Assembly (NCBI GenBank): GCA_035498035.1
Contig: DATKAN010000035.1
Span: 1-60,381, forward strand
Length of the DNA: 60,381 nucleotides
Source of the DNA: Nitrospiria bacterium
Lineage (GTDB): Bacteria > Nitrospirota > Nitrospiria > JACQBZ01
Direction: 5' to 3'
Shown here: positions 58,091-60,381 of the stretch, piece by piece
Layout: the number at the start of each line of letters is the position of its first letter
Position numbering within the stretch: the stretch's first letter is position 1
The notes under the pieces: model-generated
Told to the model about the DNA's origin: nothing
Databases searched by the model: none
The model's input: only the letters and a program-made list of their open reading frames with translations
Made by a program: the position numbers and the translations under genes

Positions 58091-60381
58091 TCAGAATTTT
58101 GCCCTTCTGTAAAAGAACCTCTTCATCACCTCCGCCGCCAGAATATAAATGACCACAATCATTCCCATAAGCAGGAAAAACATGGTTGGCAGCGGACCGA
58201 ATCCAAAGAGCGTGCCGATCGGGGTGAAAGGGAAAACCAGCGTCGCCCCGACAACGAGGAGCGTGGCGATCAGCAAATGAGGCCCGGGCATGCTTTGGAA
58301 GAAGGGTTTCCGGGTGCGGACCACCAGCACGATCAGCGAGGCCGAAATAACGGATTCCATGAACCATCCGGTCCGGAACTGAACCGGTGTCGAATGAAGG
58401 ACGAACAGAAGCAGGCCGAAGGTGAGATAGTCGAAGACCGAACTGACCAGTCCGAATGTGATCATAAAGTTTCGGATAAAGCGGATATTCCAGCGACGAG
58501 GCTTCATGACCATCTCGGGATCAACATGGTCGGTTGCGATGGCCATTTCCGGGAGATCCGTCAGTAAATTGGTCAGAAGGATCTGCTTGGGTAGCAGGGG
58601 AAGGAAGGACAGAAAAAGGGAGGCACCGGCCATGCTGAACATGTTTCCAAAATTGGCGCTCGTCGCCATAAAGACGTACTTCAGCGTGTTGGCGAAGGTC
58701 ACCCTTCCCTCCTTCACGCCGTCCACCAGGACCTTCAGGTCCTTGGCGAGCAGTACGATATCGGCCGCGTCCTTTGCGACATCCACCGCGCGGTCAACCG
58801 AAATGCCGACATCGGCGGCGTGAAGCGCCGAGGCGTCATTGATCCCGTCCCCCAGGTAGCCCACCCCATTCCCGGCCTTCTGCAGAGCGCGGATGATTCG
58901 CTCCTTCTGATTGGGCTCGACCTCGGCGAAGATATCGATATCGCCCGCGCGCGCCAGCAACGCGTCATCGCTGATCGCATGAAGATCGGAGCCGGACAGG
59001 ATCTGAAGCTCGGGCAGTCCCACCTGCCGGCCCAGGTTGGCCGAAACCAGCCGGTTGTCTCCGGTGATGATCTTCAGTGAAATGCCCAGGCGCTTCAGTC
59101 GGCGTATCGTCTCGATGATCCCGGGTTTGGGAGGATCGAAGAAAACAAGGAACCCCAGAAAAGTCATGCCGGCTTCGTGGTCTTTGGTGATGACCGACAT
59201 CGAACCGCCCGCCCGGTAAGCGATCCCAAGCGCTCGATAGCCCTCACGGCTGAGCGCGTCAAAACGTTCCCGGATTTGATCCTGGAGCGCAGCGAGTTCG
59301 GCGACCGCCCCTCCGGAAACCTCGACGGAGGAGCAGACCGCGAGGATATTGGGAAGCGCGCCTTTCGTGATCATGAGGGACGTGTCATCTTTTAAGATCA
59401 GGATGCTCAATCGCTTACGGATAAAGTCGTACGGCACCTCATCCAGTTTCCGATAGCCGGATAAATCGAACGGGCGGTGGCTTCGAATCGCTTCATCCAG
59501 GGGGTTTGTGAAACCCGTTTCGTAAAATGCATTGAGATAGGCATAGAGCAGAACCCTCTCGCTGGGTTGTCCGTCCGTATCCAGAGTGGAATGCAGCCGA
59601 ACCACGCCCTCGGTCAGTGTGCCGGTCTTATCGGCACAAAGTACATTCATGCTCCCGAAGTTTTCGATTGAGGCGAGGCGTTTGACGATCACCTTCTTGC
59701 GGGCCATTTTTTTCGCACCGTGGGCCAGGTTGATGCTGATGATCGCGGGCAGGAGCTGAGGGGTGAGGCCGACGGCGAGGGCCAACGAAAAGAGGAAGGA
59801 GTCCAATACCGGCCTTTCCAGATAGACATTGATCGCGAAGATCGCGATCACCAGCACCAGGGTCACTTCCATGAGGAGGTATCCGAATCGGCGGACGCCC
59901 CGTTCGAATTCGGTCTCTGGCGGCCGGAGTTTCAGCCGTTCGGCCACCTGGCCAAATTCGGTTTCCGCGCCCGTGCGGACCACCACGGCCTTTGCGGTGC
60001 CGCTGATCACATGAGTTCCCATCCAAAGAGTGTTAGTTCGCTGGGCCAGCGGTGTTTCCGACGGGAAATCCCCGGCCGTTTTTTCGACGGGATAGGTTTC
60101 GCCGGTCAGGGCCGCTTCATCGATGAAAAGGTCCTTGGAGCTTAAAATCCGGCAGTCGCCGGGGACGCTGTCTCCGGCATTCAGCAGAACAATCTCCCCC
60201 GGAACGATCTCTTCAACCGGAATTTCGATTGTGCATCCGTCCCGAAGGACTTCGGCCTTGATTCGGATGATCGCCAGCAGCTTCTCGACGGCGCCGGCCG
60301 CGCCACGCTCCTGCCAGAACCCGAGCAGGCCGCTGAGGGCGACAATCGTGAGGATAATGACGGCATCCACGGCATCGCGGA
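58091..60381 (-). CDS. mgtA: Magnesium-translocating P-type ATPase (MgtA/MgtB type), 5'-truncated
   Basis: About 763 residues of a P3B-type Mg2+ import ATPase. The N-terminal part, perhaps 100 or more residues, is beyond the right edge; the frame is open to base 60381 (RDAVDAVIILTIV). It shows LGFWQERGAAGAVEKLLAII, the actuator TGE in DEAALTGETYPVEK, and the phosphorylation loop VLCADKTGTLTEG with DKTG. GDNRLVSANLGRQVGLP and GYLGDGINDASALHAADVGI give the hinge. The C-terminal membrane helices follow (FGLLLFVLHSTPVQFRTGWF). The stop is at 58091. Confidence 0.95.
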   Translation of the reverse strand, partial: RDAVDAVIILTIVALSGLLGFWQERGAAGAVEKLLAIIRIKAEVLRDGCTIEIPVEEIVPGEIVLLNAGDSVPGDCRILSSKDLFIDEAALTGETYPVEKTAGDFPSETPLAQRTNTLWMGTHVISGTAKAVVVRTGAETEFGQVAERLKLRPPETEFERGVRRFGYLLMEVTLVLVIAIFAINVYLERPVLDSFLFSLALAVGLTPQLLPAIISINLAHGAKKMARKKVIVKRLASIENFGSMNVLCADKTGTLTEGVVRLHSTLDTDGQPSERVLLYAYLNAFYETGFTNPLDEAIRSHRPFDLSGYRKLDEVPYDFIRKRLSILILKDDTSLMITKGALPNILAVCSSVEVSGGAVAELAALQDQIRERFDALSREGYRALGIAYRAGGSMSVITKDHEAGMTFLGFLVFFDPPKPGIIETIRRLKRLGISLKIITGDNRLVSANLGRQVGLPELQILSGSDLHAISDDALLARAGDIDIFAEVEPNQKERIIRALQKAGNGVGYLGDGINDASALHAADVGISVDRAVDVAKDAADIVLLAKDLKVLVDGVKEGRVTFANTLKYVFMATSANFGNMFSMAGASLFLSFLPLLPKQILLTNLLTDLPEMAIATDHVDPEMVMKPRRWNIRFIRNFMITFGLVSSVFDYLTFGLLLFVLHSTPVQFRTGWFMESVISASLIVLVVRTRKPFFQSMPGPHLLIATLLVVGATLVFPFTPIGTLFGFGPLPTMFFLLMGMIVVIYILAAEVMKRFFYRRAKF

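Overview
The window looks like the replication-origin region of a GC-rich (mostly 55-60% by eye) Gram-negative bacterium. A BamD-like lipoprotein, a large-periplasmic-domain YidC, a 17-kDa-antigen-type glycine-zipper protein and a GyrB with the long proteobacterial-type insert all point to a diderm. The gene order (mnmE-mnmG-rsmG-parA-parB-bactofilin ... atpHAGDC) resembles Nitrospirota or deltaproteobacterial-type lineages, but no rRNA is present, so this placement is inference.

Left part (1-31 kb), mostly minus strand. It opens with the 3' end of rodA, then RNase G and a CopD-like membrane protein. An AT-rich CPBP-protease gene follows, enclosed by symmetric inverted repeats. Next come nagZ-pepA-(conserved unknown)-queE, a phosphatidyltransferase/HAD phosphatase pair, tRNA-Leu(GAG) with a consensus promoter, a REC-GGDEF-EAL protein and a PriA whose ATPase motifs are degenerate. 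A parvulin isomerase is the one plus-strand gene here. Then come an exonuclease, a small exported protein, a two-component pair whose kinase carries an N-terminal Rossmann domain, nrdR, glyA and rpiB. From 20.2 to 28.5 kb lies a tightly packed four-gene minus-strand cluster: acyl-CoA dehydrogenase, a PilZ/LuxD-like hydrolase/methyltransferase fusion, a membrane hybrid histidine kinase and a cytoplasmic REC-kinase. It looks like a lipid-modifying and signalling unit, and is the best candidate here for an undescribed system. tmRNA and smpB follow.

Origin core (30-48 kb). On the left arm, leftward, are dnaA, dnaN, gyrB, gyrA and a bamD-like gene, with a DUF721 (DciA-like) gene opposite. An AT-rich intergenic region of about 340 bp is the likely oriC. 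On the right arm, rightward, are rpmH (too short for a standard ORF scan), rnpA, yidD, yidC, mnmE, mnmG, rsmG, parA, parB, a bactofilin and mnmA. Two perfect 16-bp parS palindromes lie before mnmG and before parA. recF is not between dnaN and gyrB.

Right part (48.8-60.4 kb). The F1 ATP synthase genes atpH-A-G-D-C are present without atpB, atpE or atpF. After a nitroreductase comes a short AT-richer accessory stretch with a frame-disrupted gene and a HEPN-like ORF. It is followed by a glycine-zipper protein, a small membrane protein, a VOC protein, a PH-domain membrane protein and a truncated MgtA-type Mg2+ P-type ATPase at the right edge. Functions come from reading translated sequence and motifs by eye; no database search was run.
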